Source: Lachnospiraceae bacterium (GTDB lineage: Bacteria > Bacillota > Clostridia > Lachnospirales > Lachnospiraceae). Taken from it: 54,526 nt of DNA. Location: NCBI GenBank assembly GCA_014804695.1, contig JAAUZJ010000018.1:64632-119157 (forward strand), in the 5' to 3' direction. Below, piece after piece: positions 1 to 9,097 of the stretch. The number at the start of each line of letters is the position of its first letter. Position 1 is the stretch's first letter. Under the pieces are notes generated by a model. That model saw only the letters and a list, made by a program, of their open reading frames with translations. It was not told where the DNA came from and searched no databases. A program made the position numbers and the translations under genes.

Positions 1-66
1 GGTCTTGGTTCAATTGACGCAATCCAGAAGATTTATGTAGAACATACGGCAGATATTATGGATTAA
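1..66 (+). CDS. 3' end of a probable anaerobic cobalt chelatase (CbiK-like), cut by window edge
   Basis: Frame 1 is open from the first base to a TAA at 64-66 and gives a 21-residue tail containing GLGSIDAIQKIYVEH. This resembles the C-terminus of CbiK-type sirohydrochlorin cobaltochelatases, which end in a GLG-x-x-x-AI-x-x-x-(F/Y)V-x-H pattern. The position just ahead of a corrinoid transporter and a full anaerobic cobalamin operon supports this. Only 21 residues are visible, so the identity is an inference from a short motif plus context. Confidence 0.5.
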   Translation, partial: GLGSIDAIQKIYVEHTADIMD

Positions 67-89
67 TGATAGGAATGAGGAACTATATT

Positions 90-1037
90 ATGAAGAAAAA
101 AATTATAATTATGGCGATGATGCTTTCGTTTGTATTGTTTAGTGGATGCGGAGCTGACAGTGGTATTCAGGAGTCAGACCATGACACGAATGCGGCAGTT
201 ACTTTGGAAGAAAATGCAGAAGTATTGTCAGAATCTGTACTGGAAGCAGAGCCCGAAACATCATCAGATGAGAAAATTAAGAGTAATGAATCCGTAGAAT
301 CAGAGCAGGCTGCAGCCGAACTACCCGATGGAATCTATAGCGCAAAGTTTACAACCGACAGCAGTATGTTTCGTGTAAATGAAACGTGTGAGGGCCGGGG
401 AACACTGACGGTAGAAAACGGAGAAATGACTATCCATATTTCGCTTGGCTCAAAGAAGATATTAAATCTTTATCTTGGACTTGCCGAGGATGCTGCTAAA
501 GAAGGTGCAGAGCTGCTTATGCCAACAGAAGATACTGTCACATACTCTGATGGCATGACGGATGAAGTTTATGGCTTTGATGTTCCGGTTCCTGTGTTGG
601 AAACAGAATTTGATCTTGCATTAATTGGAACAAAGGGGAAATGGTATGACCACAAGGTAAGTGTTTCAGAGCCGGTTGCGATGGGGAATGATGCAGGGGC
701 AGATAGCGCAGATAATTTAGAAAATGGTACATACAGAATGGAAATAACCTTTGAGGGTGGAAGCGGAAAAGCAGAGATATTATCGCCTGTAACGGTGAAC
801 GTAACGGATGAAAAAGCGATAGCCACAGTACAGTGGAACAGCCCTAATTATGATTACATGATAGTTGATGGTGAAAAATATTTGCCGATAAATACAGACG
901 GTGACTCTGTATTTGAGATTCCTGTTCTTAAGTTTGATGAGGCAATGGATGTCATTGGCGATACTGTGGCAATGAGTAAGCCTCATGAGATAGAATACAA
1001 AATTACATTTCATTCAGATACAAGGGTGAAAGAGTAA
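90..1037 (+). CDS. Lipoprotein with NEAT-like C-terminal domain, likely tetrapyrrole/metal binding
   Basis: A 315-residue secreted lipoprotein. The start at 90 is chosen over the in-frame ATG at 66 because a GGAATGAGG-type ribosome site precedes it and it gives a clean signal peptide (MKKKII..., hydrophobic core, lipobox FSGC). An acidic linker of about 50 residues follows. Two beta-rich modules come next, each opening with DG(I/T)Y or NGTY. The second has an SPNYDYMIVDGEKY stretch resembling the Y-x-x-x-Y haem-contact strand of NEAT (iron-transport-associated) domains. It sits directly upstream of a BtuF-like binding protein and permease, so it may hand a corrinoid or haem-like ligand to that importer. 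The ligand is inferred. Confidence 0.6.
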   Translation: MKKKIIIMAMMLSFVLFSGCGADSGIQESDHDTNAAVTLEENAEVLSESVLEAEPETSSDEKIKSNESVESEQAAAELPDGIYSAKFTTDSSMFRVNETCEGRGTLTVENGEMTIHISLGSKKILNLYLGLAEDAAKEGAELLMPTEDTVTYSDGMTDEVYGFDVPVPVLETEFDLALIGTKGKWYDHKVSVSEPVAMGNDAGADSADNLENGTYRMEITFEGGSGKAEILSPVTVNVTDEKAIATVQWNSPNYDYMIVDGEKYLPINTDGDSVFEIPVLKFDEAMDVIGDTVAMSKPHEIEYKITFHSDTRVKE

Positions 1038-1056
1038 ATGCTGATGTGGGGATAAG

Positions 1057-2313
1057 ATGATAAGAAAAAAGGCGACTTTTATAATGCTTTTAATGTGGCT
1101 GCTAATGGTTTATGGATGCAGCAGCTCTTCTTCCGGTTATGGTAATCATTCTTCAGATTACGGACCATTGACTGATGCAAATGTTGAAATGTTGACAGAT
1201 TTTGATCCGGAGTCAGAAACAGAAGCAGAAATAGAAACAGGAACAGAATTAGGACTAAAATCAGAGTCAGAAACAGCACTTGTTTATGAAAGCAGTATGG
1301 AACTTCAGTATGCAGAGAATTTTGCAGTCGATTACTATGAGGGAGGATATACCCTGCTTACGACCCAAATGGACGATACGCAGTTTTTAATTGTACCGGA
1401 AGGAAGGGAAGCACCACAGAATTTAGATGAAGAAATTGTGGTGCTAAATCGTCCTATAAAAGATATATATCTGGTGGCGTCATCTGTAATGGATATTTTT
1501 AGTGGACTAAACGGACTGGATACGATTGCCTTTTCAGGGCAAAAGGAAGACGGCTGGTATATCGAAGCGGCAAGGGAAGCTATGCGCAGTGGAGATATTT
1601 TATATGCAGGTAAATATAACAAGCCGGACTACGAGCTAATTGTTTCCAATCATTGTATGCTTGCCATAGAAAACATGATGGTTTTACATTCTCCTGAAGT
1701 AGTTGAAAATCTTGAGAATTTTGGCATACCTGTTATGATAGATTGCTCCAGCTATGAGACACATCCCTTAGGCAGGGTTGAATGGATTATGTTTTATGGA
1801 GCATTGCTTGGCAAGGAAGTGGAGGCTGAAAGGCTGTTTAAAGAGCAGACAGACATTCTTGCGAGAGTGAGCGCAGATGAAAAAACAGATAAAACGGTAG
1901 CTTTCTTTTTTATTACTTCCAATGGACTGGTACAGGTGCGCCAGTCTTCCGACTATGTTCCGAAGATGATAGAGCTTGCAGGAGGAAAATACATTTTTGA
2001 AAATTTGGGAGATTCTGAAACAAAACGTTCTACCATGAACATGCAGGTGGAAGATTTTTATGCAGGTGCGAAAGATGCGGATTTTCTTATTTATAACAGT
2101 TCCATTGACGGCGGTGTCTCAGATATGGCAGAGCTTATTGATAAATGCGGACTGCTTGCGGATTTTAAGGCTGTGAAAGAGGGAAACGTATGGTGCACCA
2201 CAAATGATATGTACCAGCAGTCTCTTTCAATCGGCTGCATGATCGAAGATATCCATGCGATGATTCAGGGAGAAAAAGATAATATGCACTATTTATATCA
2301 TTTAGACAGTTGA
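1057..2313 (+). CDS. ABC transporter substrate-binding lipoprotein, BtuF/FepB type
   Basis: A 418-residue lipoprotein of the periplasmic-binding TroA/FepB fold used for cobalamin, haem and siderophores. The signal peptide ends in a lipobox (VYGCSS). It is followed by an acidic, Glu-Thr-rich linker (residues about 45-75) that likely tethers the domain to the membrane surface. The mature part has the usual two-lobe pattern: IKDIYLVASSVMDIF near the start of lobe 1, then a helix region and IELAGGKYIFENLG in lobe 2. It lies 19 bp after the NEAT-like lipoprotein and ahead of a matching permease and ATPase. A corrinoid ligand is inferred from the surrounding cobalamin genes; an iron chelate is the main alternative. 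Confidence 0.82.
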   Translation: MIRKKATFIMLLMWLLMVYGCSSSSSGYGNHSSDYGPLTDANVEMLTDFDPESETEAEIETGTELGLKSESETALVYESSMELQYAENFAVDYYEGGYTLLTTQMDDTQFLIVPEGREAPQNLDEEIVVLNRPIKDIYLVASSVMDIFSGLNGLDTIAFSGQKEDGWYIEAAREAMRSGDILYAGKYNKPDYELIVSNHCMLAIENMMVLHSPEVVENLENFGIPVMIDCSSYETHPLGRVEWIMFYGALLGKEVEAERLFKEQTDILARVSADEKTDKTVAFFFITSNGLVQVRQSSDYVPKMIELAGGKYIFENLGDSETKRSTMNMQVEDFYAGAKDADFLIYNSSIDGGVSDMAELIDKCGLLADFKAVKEGNVWCTTNDMYQQSLSIGCMIEDIHAMIQGEKDNMHYLYHLDS

Positions 2314-2352
2314 TCATTATAAGTAGCGCATATTTGAGAGGTTATGATTTAT

Positions 2353-3366
2353 ATGCATGAAAAAAGGAAACGGAGATATATTGCAGTATTATTTTTGCTT
2401 GGAATTTGTGCTTTGATTTTTTTCATTCTTAATATTTGTATTGGAAGTGTAGGTATTGCATTGTCAGATGTTGTAGGGGTATTTATAGGACGTGAACGTG
2501 GCGAAACTGTAACAAGGATTCTGTGGAGCATACGGCTTCCAAGGGCAATATCGGTGCTGATTCTTGGCGGGGCGCTTTCACTGGCAGGATATCTTTTGCA
2601 GACATTTTTCAATAATCCTATTGCCGGACCGTTTGTCCTGGGAATTTCTTCCGGTGCTAAAATGGCTGTGGCTCTGGTTATGGTTTTTCTGATGGGAAAG
2701 TCAATCAGAGTGACGTCGGCAGTGATGATCGTTGCAGCATTTATCGGTGCAATGTTATCAATGGGTTTTGTACTTATGATGTCACGAAAAGTTAACAGCA
2801 TGGCAATGTTAGTTGTAAGCGGCGTTATGATTGGTTATATTTGTTCGGCGATAACGGAATTGGTGGTTACCTTTGCGGATGATGCGGATATTGTAAATTT
2901 GCACAATTGGTCAAGAGGAAGCTTTTCCGGAATGACATGGGAAAATGTAAAGGTTATGGCAGTGGTGGTTTACATAATATATATAGCAGTCTTTCTTATG
3001 TCCAAGCCTCTTAGTGCTTATCAGTTAGGTGATGCCTACGCGCTGAACTTAGGAGTAAACCTATGGCTTTTGCGGGTTTGCATTGTGATCTTTTCAAGTA
3101 TTTTATCGGCTTGTATCGTGGCTTTTGCAGGACCGATTTCCTTTGTTGGAATAGCAGCGCCGCATTTGGTTAAAAGGTGTATGAACACAACAGAACCTAT
3201 TTGGATGATACCGGCCTGTTTTTTAGGAGGAAGCGCTTTTTGTCTGTTTTGCGATCTGATTGCCAAAACGATACTTGCGCCGACAGAGTTAAGTATCAGT
3301 ACGGTAACGGCTATTTTTGGTGCACCTGTAGTACTTTGTATTATTAAAAAAAGGGCAAAAACATGA
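2353..3366 (+). CDS. ABC transporter permease, FecCD/BtuC family
   Basis: A polytopic membrane permease of about 337 residues, the usual length of the FecCD/BtuC family, with roughly ten hydrophobic segments. Family signatures are visible: RLPRAISVLILGGALSLAG near the N-terminus, NNPIAGPFVLGISSGA, and GPISFVGIAAPHLVKR, which corresponds to the loop that contacts the ATPase. The in-frame ATG at 2344 is only 2 nt from the GAGAGG ribosome site, so 2353 is preferred. Its 3' end overlaps the ATPase start by ATGA, indicating translational coupling with its partner. Confidence 0.88.
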   Translation: MHEKRKRRYIAVLFLLGICALIFFILNICIGSVGIALSDVVGVFIGRERGETVTRILWSIRLPRAISVLILGGALSLAGYLLQTFFNNPIAGPFVLGISSGAKMAVALVMVFLMGKSIRVTSAVMIVAAFIGAMLSMGFVLMMSRKVNSMAMLVVSGVMIGYICSAITELVVTFADDADIVNLHNWSRGSFSGMTWENVKVMAVVVYIIYIAVFLMSKPLSAYQLGDAYALNLGVNLWLLRVCIVIFSSILSACIVAFAGPISFVGIAAPHLVKRCMNTTEPIWMIPACFLGGSAFCLFCDLIAKTILAPTELSISTVTAIFGAPVVLCIIKKRAKT

Positions 3367-4157
3367 AATGTTATTATTTTTACACGAAAAAAATGTGTGT
3401 AGGGTATGATAATAAGCCGTTGATAAAAGATATAGAAATTGCATTGCCTAAAGGCGAAATATTAAGCCTTATCGGACCAAACGGTGCAGGAAAATCTACG
3501 GTTTTAAAAAGCATTGCAAGACAGCTGCGCCTGCTTGGAGGAACTGTATATCTTGGAGAAAATGTTTTAACGGAGATGAAAGCAGATACGCTGGCTAAGA
3601 AAATGTCGGTAGTGTTTACGGAGAAGGTAAAAGTTGAGTTGAAAAGCTGTAGGGATATGGTTGCAACAGGGCGCTATCCTTATACGGGATGGTTTGGGGT
3701 ATTATCAAAAGAGGATGAGCGGATTGTTGATGAAGTTATGGAGCTTACCCATATAACAGATATTGCTGAAAAAGACTTTGATAAAATCAGTGACGGTCAA
3801 AAACAGCGGGTGATGCTTGCGAGAGCAATATGTCAGGAGCCGGAAATCGTGATATTGGATGAGCCAACCTCTTATCTTGATATAAAGTATAAACTGGAAT
3901 TTTTATCTTTATTAGAAGAGATGAGGGAGAAAAGAGGTCTGACGGTTATCATGTCTTTGCACGAACTGGAACTTGCTAAGATAGTTTCCGATAAAATACT
4001 CTGCCTTAAAGGTGAATATGTTGAAAAATATGGAACACCGGAAGAAATCTTTGAGTCTGATTTTATAGAACGGTTTTTTGGCATTGATGTTAACGGTTTT
4101 TCGGGAAATGAAAAGCTTATTGCGTATATAAGGCAAATAGGCAAATATGAGAGGTAA
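3363..4157 (+). CDS. ABC transporter ATP-binding protein, BtuD/FecE family
   Basis: A 264-residue ATPase that would power the neighbouring BtuF/BtuC-type importer. Walker A is GPNGAGKS (about residue 38). Walker B is IVILDEPTS (about 160), followed by the H-loop region MSLHELELA. The ABC signature reads ISDGQKQR instead of the canonical LSGGQ(Q/R)QR, a modest substitution seen in some family members. The start overlaps the permease stop (ATGA), and the stop is 2 bp before cobQ, so transporter and biosynthesis genes are one operon. Confidence 0.88.
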   Translation: MKCYYFYTKKMCVGYDNKPLIKDIEIALPKGEILSLIGPNGAGKSTVLKSIARQLRLLGGTVYLGENVLTEMKADTLAKKMSVVFTEKVKVELKSCRDMVATGRYPYTGWFGVLSKEDERIVDEVMELTHITDIAEKDFDKISDGQKQRVMLARAICQEPEIVILDEPTSYLDIKYKLEFLSLLEEMREKRGLTVIMSLHELELAKIVSDKILCLKGEYVEKYGTPEEIFESDFIERFFGIDVNGFSGNEKLIAYIRQIGKYER

Positions 4158-4159
4158 TT

Positions 4160-5644
4160 ATGGCAAAAGTAATTATGATTCAGGGAACGATGTCCGGCGT
4201 AGGAAAGAGTCTTTTAACAGCGGGGCTTTGCAGGATAATGAAACGGGATGGATACAGAGTGGCGCCCTTTAAGTCGCAGAATATGGCGCTTAATTCTTTT
4301 GTTACTAAAGAAGGGCTCGAAATGGGGAGGGCGCAGGTCATGCAGGCGGAGGCAGCAGGACTTGAACCATTAGTCTGTATGAATCCGGTTTTATTAAAAC
4401 CTACAGATAATACGGGTTCGCAGGTGATAGTAAACGGACGTGTTCTTGGAAACATGAGTGCAAGGGAGTATTTTTCTTATAAACCTAAATTGATTCCGGA
4501 TATTAAGAGCGCATTTAAAAAATTGGAAGAAATGGCGGATATCATCGTAATTGAAGGAGCCGGAAGTCCGGCAGAAATTAATCTTCGGGAGAATGATATC
4601 GTCAATATGGGGCTTGCGGAGATTGTGGACGCTCCGGTACTGCTGGTGGGCGATATAGACAGGGGAGGCGTATTCGCACAGCTTTTAGGAACGCTGATGC
4701 TGCTTAAAGAACAGGAGAAGAAAAGAGTCAAAGGGCTTATTATTAATAAATTCAGGGGAGATATGTCATTGCTTGATTCCGGTATTGAAATATTGGAGAA
4801 AAAAGGAGGTATTACCGTAGCAGGGATAGTTCCTTATATGGATATACAACTGGAGGATGAGGACAGCCTGACAGAGCGCTTTGAAAAAAGGGAAAAAGAA
4901 AAGATTGACATAGCGGTTATAAGATATCCCAGGATTTCCAATTTTACGGATTTTAATGTATTTGAACAAATAACGGATGTGTCTGTGCGCTATGTTACAT
5001 CGGCAGAAGATCTTAATTATCCGGATTTAATCTTTTTACCCGGCAGTAAGAATACAATGAGCGACTTAAACTGGATGCGGAAGAACGGGCTGGAAGAGGC
5101 AGTTATAAAAATGTCTGCGAAGATACCGGTCTGTGGTATCTGCGGAGGATATCAGATGATGGGGAGAGAGATTTGTGATCCCGAAGGAGTGGAAATGGGA
5201 GGCAGTATGAATGGAATGAATTTATTGCCTGTCATTACAACACTTCAACGTGAAAAAGTGCACCGTCAGGTACATGGAACAGTGAATGAAATAAAAGGGA
5301 TTTTTTCCGTATTATCAGGACTTGAATTTGACGGATATGAAATACATATGGGGACGAGCGTAGCGGAAAATTCCAGAGAAGGGGCAACAGAAGGAGTATT
5401 TATTGCCGGAAGTAATAAAAATGTATACGGAACATATGTTCATGGAATATTTGACAAGGCAGCCATAGCATCAGCCCTTGTAGGTGCGCTGGCCAGAAAT
5501 AAAAGAATTGCCATAGAAAATGAATCATGTGTTGATTATATGGATTTTAAGCAGAAACAGTATGATAATCTGGCAGATATTTTATCTGAATATCTGAACA
5601 TGGAGGATATATATGGAATACTTAGAGAAGCAAATATCAGATAG
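4160..5644 (+). CDS. cobQ: Cobyric acid synthase (CobQ/CbiP)
   Basis: Catalyses ATP- and glutamine-dependent amidation of adenosylcobyrinic a,c-diamide at positions b, d, e and g to give adenosylcobyric acid. At 494 residues it has normal family length. The N-terminal synthetase domain has the P-loop-like GTMSGVGKS and KSQNMALNS. The class I glutamine amidotransferase domain has its nucleophile Cys in [12 protein letters not shown] (about residue 328) and its His in [15 protein letters not shown] precedes the ATG at good spacing. The 3' end overlaps cobT by 32 bp. Confidence 0.95.
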   Translation: MAKVIMIQGTMSGVGKSLLTAGLCRIMKRDGYRVAPFKSQNMALNSFVTKEGLEMGRAQVMQAEAAGLEPLVCMNPVLLKPTDNTGSQVIVNGRVLGNMSAREYFSYKPKLIPDIKSAFKKLEEMADIIVIEGAGSPAEINLRENDIVNMGLAEIVDAPVLLVGDIDRGGVFAQLLGTLMLLKEQEKKRVKGLIINKFRGDMSLLDSGIEILEKKGGITVAGIVPYMDIQLEDEDSLTERFEKREKEKIDIAVIRYPRISNFTDFNVFEQITDVSVRYVTSAEDLNYPDLIFLPGSKNTMSDLNWMRKNGLEEAVIKMSAKIPVCGICGGYQMMGREICDPEGVEMGGSMNGMNLLPVITTLQREKVHRQVHGTVNEIKGIFSVLSGLEFDGYEIHMGTSVAENSREGATEGVFIAGSNKNVYGTYVHGIFDKAAIASALVGALARNKRIAIENESCVDYMDFKQKQYDNLADILSEYLNMEDIYGILREANIR

Positions 5645-6704
5645 CATGACAAAAGAAACGCTGGACAGGCTGTCGGTGGATGCACCAAATTGGAATATAT
5701 ATACAAAAGTATTAGGAAATTGGGATGCAATAGCAAAACCTCTTGACGGAATGGGCAGGTTTGAAATCATCACCGCGCAGATTGGTTCAATCCTTGGCAG
5801 CGATGAAATTGATATTACGAAAAAGGCTGTTATTATCATGTGTGCGGATAATGGGATTGTAGAGGAAGGTATCAGCCAGTCCGGTCAGGAAGTCACTGTG
5901 GCGGTAGCTAAGCAGCTTGCAAAAGGCGCTTCTTCGGTGGGAAAAATGGCTGCGTCAATAGGAACAGACATAATTCCTATAGATATTGGGATAAACGGAG
6001 AAGAGCAGATAGAAGGGCTGCTTAATAGAAAAATCCGTCCGGGCACCAGAAATTTTAGGAAAGAACCGGCTATGACAAGAGAAGAGGCTGTCAGGGCAAT
6101 TTATACTGGTATGGAAATCGTGGAAGAATGTAAACAGAAAGGCTACCATATTCTTGCCACAGGTGAAATGGGGATTGGAAACACCACAACAAGCAGCGCG
6201 GTTGCGGCGGCATTGCTAAGATGTGAGTCAGATGAGGTGACCGGAAGAGGTGCAGGACTCTGTGACGATAAATTGCAGCGCAAGAAACAGATTATTACAG
6301 AAGCAATAAAAAAGTATAACCTTCATAATGCAGATCCCCTCACAGTGCTTGAAACGGTTGGAGGATTGGATATTGCCGGACTTGTAGGAGTTTGTATCGG
6401 AGGAGGGATTTATCATATACCTGTGGTGTTAGACGGCGTGATAAGTATGACAGCGGCGCTTTTTGCAGAGAGGATTGTACCGGGAACGCTAAAATATTTG
6501 ATTCCGTCACATAAGGGGAAGGAACCTGCAGTGGAAAAACTTATGAAGGAACTGCGCTTAGAGCCGGTGATAGATGGAAAAATGGCATTGGGAGAAGGTA
6601 CGGGAGCGGTCATGATGCTGTCATTATTAGAAATGGCATTATGTGTGTATCGTGAAAAAACTTTGTTTTCGGATATTCAGGTGAAGCAGTATGAAAGGTA
6701 TTGA
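5613..6704 (+). CDS. cobT: Nicotinate-nucleotide--dimethylbenzimidazole phosphoribosyltransferase (CobT)
   Basis: Activates the lower-ligand base by transferring phosphoribose from nicotinate mononucleotide, giving alpha-ribazole phosphate. At 363 residues it matches the family. Signatures are [10 protein letters not shown] near the N-terminus, [16 protein letters not shown] in the middle (about residues 184-199) and [10 protein letters not shown] near the C-terminus, which holds the catalytic Glu. A GGAGG site sits 6 nt before the ATG, inside the end of cobQ. No bluB or bza genes are visible here, so the base is probably salvaged or made elsewhere (inference). Confidence 0.95.
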   Translation: MEYLEKQISDSMTKETLDRLSVDAPNWNIYTKVLGNWDAIAKPLDGMGRFEIITAQIGSILGSDEIDITKKAVIIMCADNGIVEEGISQSGQEVTVAVAKQLAKGASSVGKMAASIGTDIIPIDIGINGEEQIEGLLNRKIRPGTRNFRKEPAMTREEAVRAIYTGMEIVEECKQKGYHILATGEMGIGNTTTSSAVAAALLRCESDEVTGRGAGLCDDKLQRKKQIITEAIKKYNLHNADPLTVLETVGGLDIAGLVGVCIGGGIYHIPVVLDGVISMTAALFAERIVPGTLKYLIPSHKGKEPAVEKLMKELRLEPVIDGKMALGEGTGAVMMLSLLEMALCVYREKTLFSDIQVKQYERY

Positions 6705-7261
6705 TGCGTATGATGATACTGATTATTGGAGGGAGTGGAAGCGGAAAATCTTCCTATGCGGAGAAGACTGCGGTTTCTATTGCACAAATGAAAACATCAC
6801 ATAAAGAAGATATGACAAAGTATTATCTGGCGACGATGAAGGTTTATGATGAGGATGGGCACAGGAAGATTGAGAGACATAGGCAATTTAGAAGCGGAAA
6901 AGGCTTTCTTACAATTGAACAGCCGACAGAGATTTTACGAGCATTGGAAAATATGGAAGTGGGAAGCCGTACTGTTTTGTTAGAGTGCATTTCTAATCTG
7001 ACGGCAAATGAGATGTTTGCAGAAGCGGAAGCTAAGACAGAAATGCAGGTTACAGAAAAAGTTATAAAAGATATTGAAATTTTAAAAGAAAAAACGACGC
7101 ATTTAGTTGTAGTTAGCAACAATATATTTGAAGAAGCAATTACTTATGATGAGTCAACAATGGAATATATCAATGCAATGGGAAAGATTAATCGGAAACT
7201 TGCAGCATTAGCCGATAAGGTAGTGGAAGTAGTGGTAGGGATTCCTATAGATATAAAGTAA
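6704..7261 (+). CDS. cobU: Adenosylcobinamide kinase / adenosylcobinamide-phosphate guanylyltransferase (CobU)
   Basis: Phosphorylates adenosylcobinamide and then transfers GMP, making AdoCbi-GDP for CobS. The P-loop is IIGGSGSGKSSYAE at the N-terminus. The guanylylation region is KIERHRQFR, containing the active-site His of the RHR motif. Family-typical VEVVVGIPIDIK closes the protein. The length (185 residues) is normal. I use the ATG at 6704, which overlaps the cobT stop (TGATG) and lies 5 nt after AAAGG; an in-frame TTG at 6701 and ATGs at 6710 and 6713 are alternatives. A 49-bp gap to cobS follows. Confidence 0.93.
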   Translation: MRMMILIIGGSGSGKSSYAEKTAVSIAQMKTSHKEDMTKYYLATMKVYDEDGHRKIERHRQFRSGKGFLTIEQPTEILRALENMEVGSRTVLLECISNLTANEMFAEAEAKTEMQVTEKVIKDIEILKEKTTHLVVVSNNIFEEAITYDESTMEYINAMGKINRKLAALADKVVEVVVGIPIDIK

Positions 7262-7310
7262 TAAACGAAAAAACGTGAATTTATAAGCACAGATGCGAAT
7301 GGGAGCAGAT

Positions 7311-8081
7311 ATGAAGGTGATAAAATCCTTTTTTATAGCAGTTTCAATTTATTCTAAAATTCCAGTTCCGCAATTTGAGTGGAAAGAGGAAGATATGGAA
7401 TATATATTTTGTTTTTTCCCATTGATCGGAGGATTGATTGGCGTCTGTATTTATTTCTGGAATTATTTATGCAGTATTTATAATATAGGTGTTTTGTGCC
7501 GCACATTGATGGATATGGTTATTCCGCTTTTGATTACGGGAGGCTTTCATGTTGATGGTTTTATGGACACAATGGATGCCATGCATTCTTATAGCCCCAG
7601 GGAAAGAAAACTGGAAATTTTAAAGGATTCCCATATCGGAGCCTTTGCAGTCATAGGGATTATCGCATATGGACTGGTCTTTTTAGCAGCACTTTCAGAG
7701 ATAGAAACTGATGCACTGTTAAGAATTGTATGCAGCGGCTTTTTTATGTCACGATGTTTTTGCGCAATCAGTGCCGTTTCATTTACGCCTGCCAAAAAAG
7801 ATGGGATACTTTATCTTTTTGCAAACAGTTCGCGGAAAAAAATAGTTAAAGCTTCGTTATATTTGCAAAGCACGGTATGTATTGGATTTATGTTATTTTG
7901 CTCGTTTCAGGCAGGCTTGATTGTGACAGCGGCGGCCGTATTAGCGCTAATATATTATTTTTATAAAAGCAGAAAAGAATTTGGCGGAATTACAGGAGAT
8001 ACTTCGGGGTATTTTGTACTTCTATGTGAAGGGTGCATTGTTGTTATTGCAGCCATAATTGATATTTTATGCAGAGGATAG
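7311..8081 (+). CDS. cobS: Adenosylcobinamide-GDP ribazoletransferase (cobalamin synthase, CobS)
   Basis: An integral membrane enzyme joining AdoCbi-GDP with alpha-ribazole (or its phosphate) in the last step of the nucleotide-loop pathway. It has several hydrophobic segments. The signature GGFHVDGFMDTMDAM (metal-binding Asp-rich motif) and DSHIGAFAVIG are clear. FGGITGDTSGYF near the C-terminus is also typical. The in-frame ATG at 7293 lacks a ribosome site, whereas GGGAG sits 6 nt before 7311, giving 256 residues with MKVIKSFFIAVS at the N-terminus. Confidence 0.93.
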   Translation: MKVIKSFFIAVSIYSKIPVPQFEWKEEDMEYIFCFFPLIGGLIGVCIYFWNYLCSIYNIGVLCRTLMDMVIPLLITGGFHVDGFMDTMDAMHSYSPRERKLEILKDSHIGAFAVIGIIAYGLVFLAALSEIETDALLRIVCSGFFMSRCFCAISAVSFTPAKKDGILYLFANSSRKKIVKASLYLQSTVCIGFMLFCSFQAGLIVTAAAVLALIYYFYKSRKEFGGITGDTSGYFVLLCEGCIVVIAAIIDILCRG

Positions 8082-8108
8082 TTGAGAGAAAGGCATGGTT
8101 ATCAGGAT

Positions 8109-8492
8109 ATGAAATTAGTAATAGGTGGATGCGCGCAGGGGAAACTGGATTATGTGCTTTTGAAGTATCATTTACAGGAAGATATGGTATGTGATGGCAT
8201 GTTGCCGGATGATGAAAAAATGTCTGAAAATCCTGTGATCATTAACCATTTTCACAAATGGGTCAGGCAGCGGATTTTGGATGGGGGATGTCCGGAGGAG
8301 GAAGTTTTGTCATTTCTGGATCGTTATGAGGATTGTATTATTATCAGTGATGAGATTGGAAATGGAATTGTTCCAATGGAAGCTTTTGAAAGGGAATACA
8401 GGGAACGTGTGGGAAGGATTCTTGTAAGACTTGCCGACAGGGCGAAAGAAGTAGAGAGGGTAATATGCGGAATCGGGCAGAAAATCAAGTGA
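8109..8492 (+). CDS. Short CobU-like cobalamin operon protein with altered P-loop
   Basis: A 127-residue protein starting MKLVIGGCAQGKL. This aligns with the CobU P-loop (GGSGSGKS), but Gln replaces Ser and Leu replaces the final Ser/Thr. The His-containing RHR motif of CobU is absent. The tail VERVICGIGQKIK matches the CobU-type C-terminal strand. It is therefore a reduced CobU relative rather than a working kinase/guanylyltransferase; a regulatory or scaffold role next to cobS and cobC is only a guess. A 5-codon mini-ORF (ATG 8095 to TGA 8112) overlaps the start as ATGA and may couple translation. Bases 8081-8102 recur exactly at 19129-19150. Confidence 0.6.
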   Translation: MKLVIGGCAQGKLDYVLLKYHLQEDMVCDGMLPDDEKMSENPVIINHFHKWVRQRILDGGCPEEEVLSFLDRYEDCIIISDEIGNGIVPMEAFEREYRERVGRILVRLADRAKEVERVICGIGQKIK

Positions 8493-9097
8493 AACTGGTG
8501 TTGATCCGGCATGGCGAAACACAGGCAAATAGGGAGCGGAGATATCTGGGGAAAACAGATGAAAGTCTTTCAGAAGACGGGATAGAAGCTTTGCTGTCAT
8601 ATAATGAACGTAAGCGTTATCCGGATGTAGAGTATTTGTTTACAAGTCCGATGAAAAGATGTATGGAAACAGCAGAGATTCTTTATCCGGACATATGTCC
8701 GGTTATTATTCCTGAATGGGAAGAAATAGATTTTGGGCGGTTTGAATATAAAAATTACGACGATTTAAAGGATGATATGCAATATCAGGCATGGATTGAC
8801 AGTGAAGGCAGTTTGGATTTTCCGGGAGGAGAAAGTAAAAAAGATTTTATTCTGAGGTGCGAAAGAGGTTTTATAAGAATGTGCAATGAACTTAAATTTA
8901 GTCAGGCAGTTAAGCAAAAAACTAATTGTTATATAACGGTTGGAATAATTGTTCATGGAGGAACGATTATGGCGTTGTTGAGTTCGTATGGGGAGAAAAA
9001 TTATTTTGATTATCAGGTTTCAAATGGCGGAGGTTGTGTATGCAGGATGACGGGATTGGGAAGTAGTGTACAGTTAAGGGATGTAATAAAAATATGA
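8465..9097 (+). CDS. cobC: Alpha-ribazole-5'-phosphate phosphatase-like histidine phosphatase (CobC)
   Basis: A 210-residue histidine phosphatase (phosphoglycerate-mutase-like). It has the phospho-acceptor motif LIRHGET (about residues 12-18), a second catalytic His in IIVHGGTI (about residue 164), and TSPMKRCMETAEILYP between them. In this operon the substrate is most likely alpha-ribazole phosphate or adenosylcobalamin 5'-phosphate. The ATG at 8465 has GAGAGGG 6 nt upstream and overlaps the previous gene by 28 bp. A GTG at 8489 is an alternative start. The stop overlaps cbiB (ATGA). Confidence 0.85.
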   Translation: MRNRAENQVKLVLIRHGETQANRERRYLGKTDESLSEDGIEALLSYNERKRYPDVEYLFTSPMKRCMETAEILYPDICPVIIPEWEEIDFGRFEYKNYDDLKDDMQYQAWIDSEGSLDFPGGESKKDFILRCERGFIRMCNELKFSQAVKQKTNCYITVGIIVHGGTIMALLSSYGEKNYFDYQVSNGGGCVCRMTGLGSSVQLRDVIKI

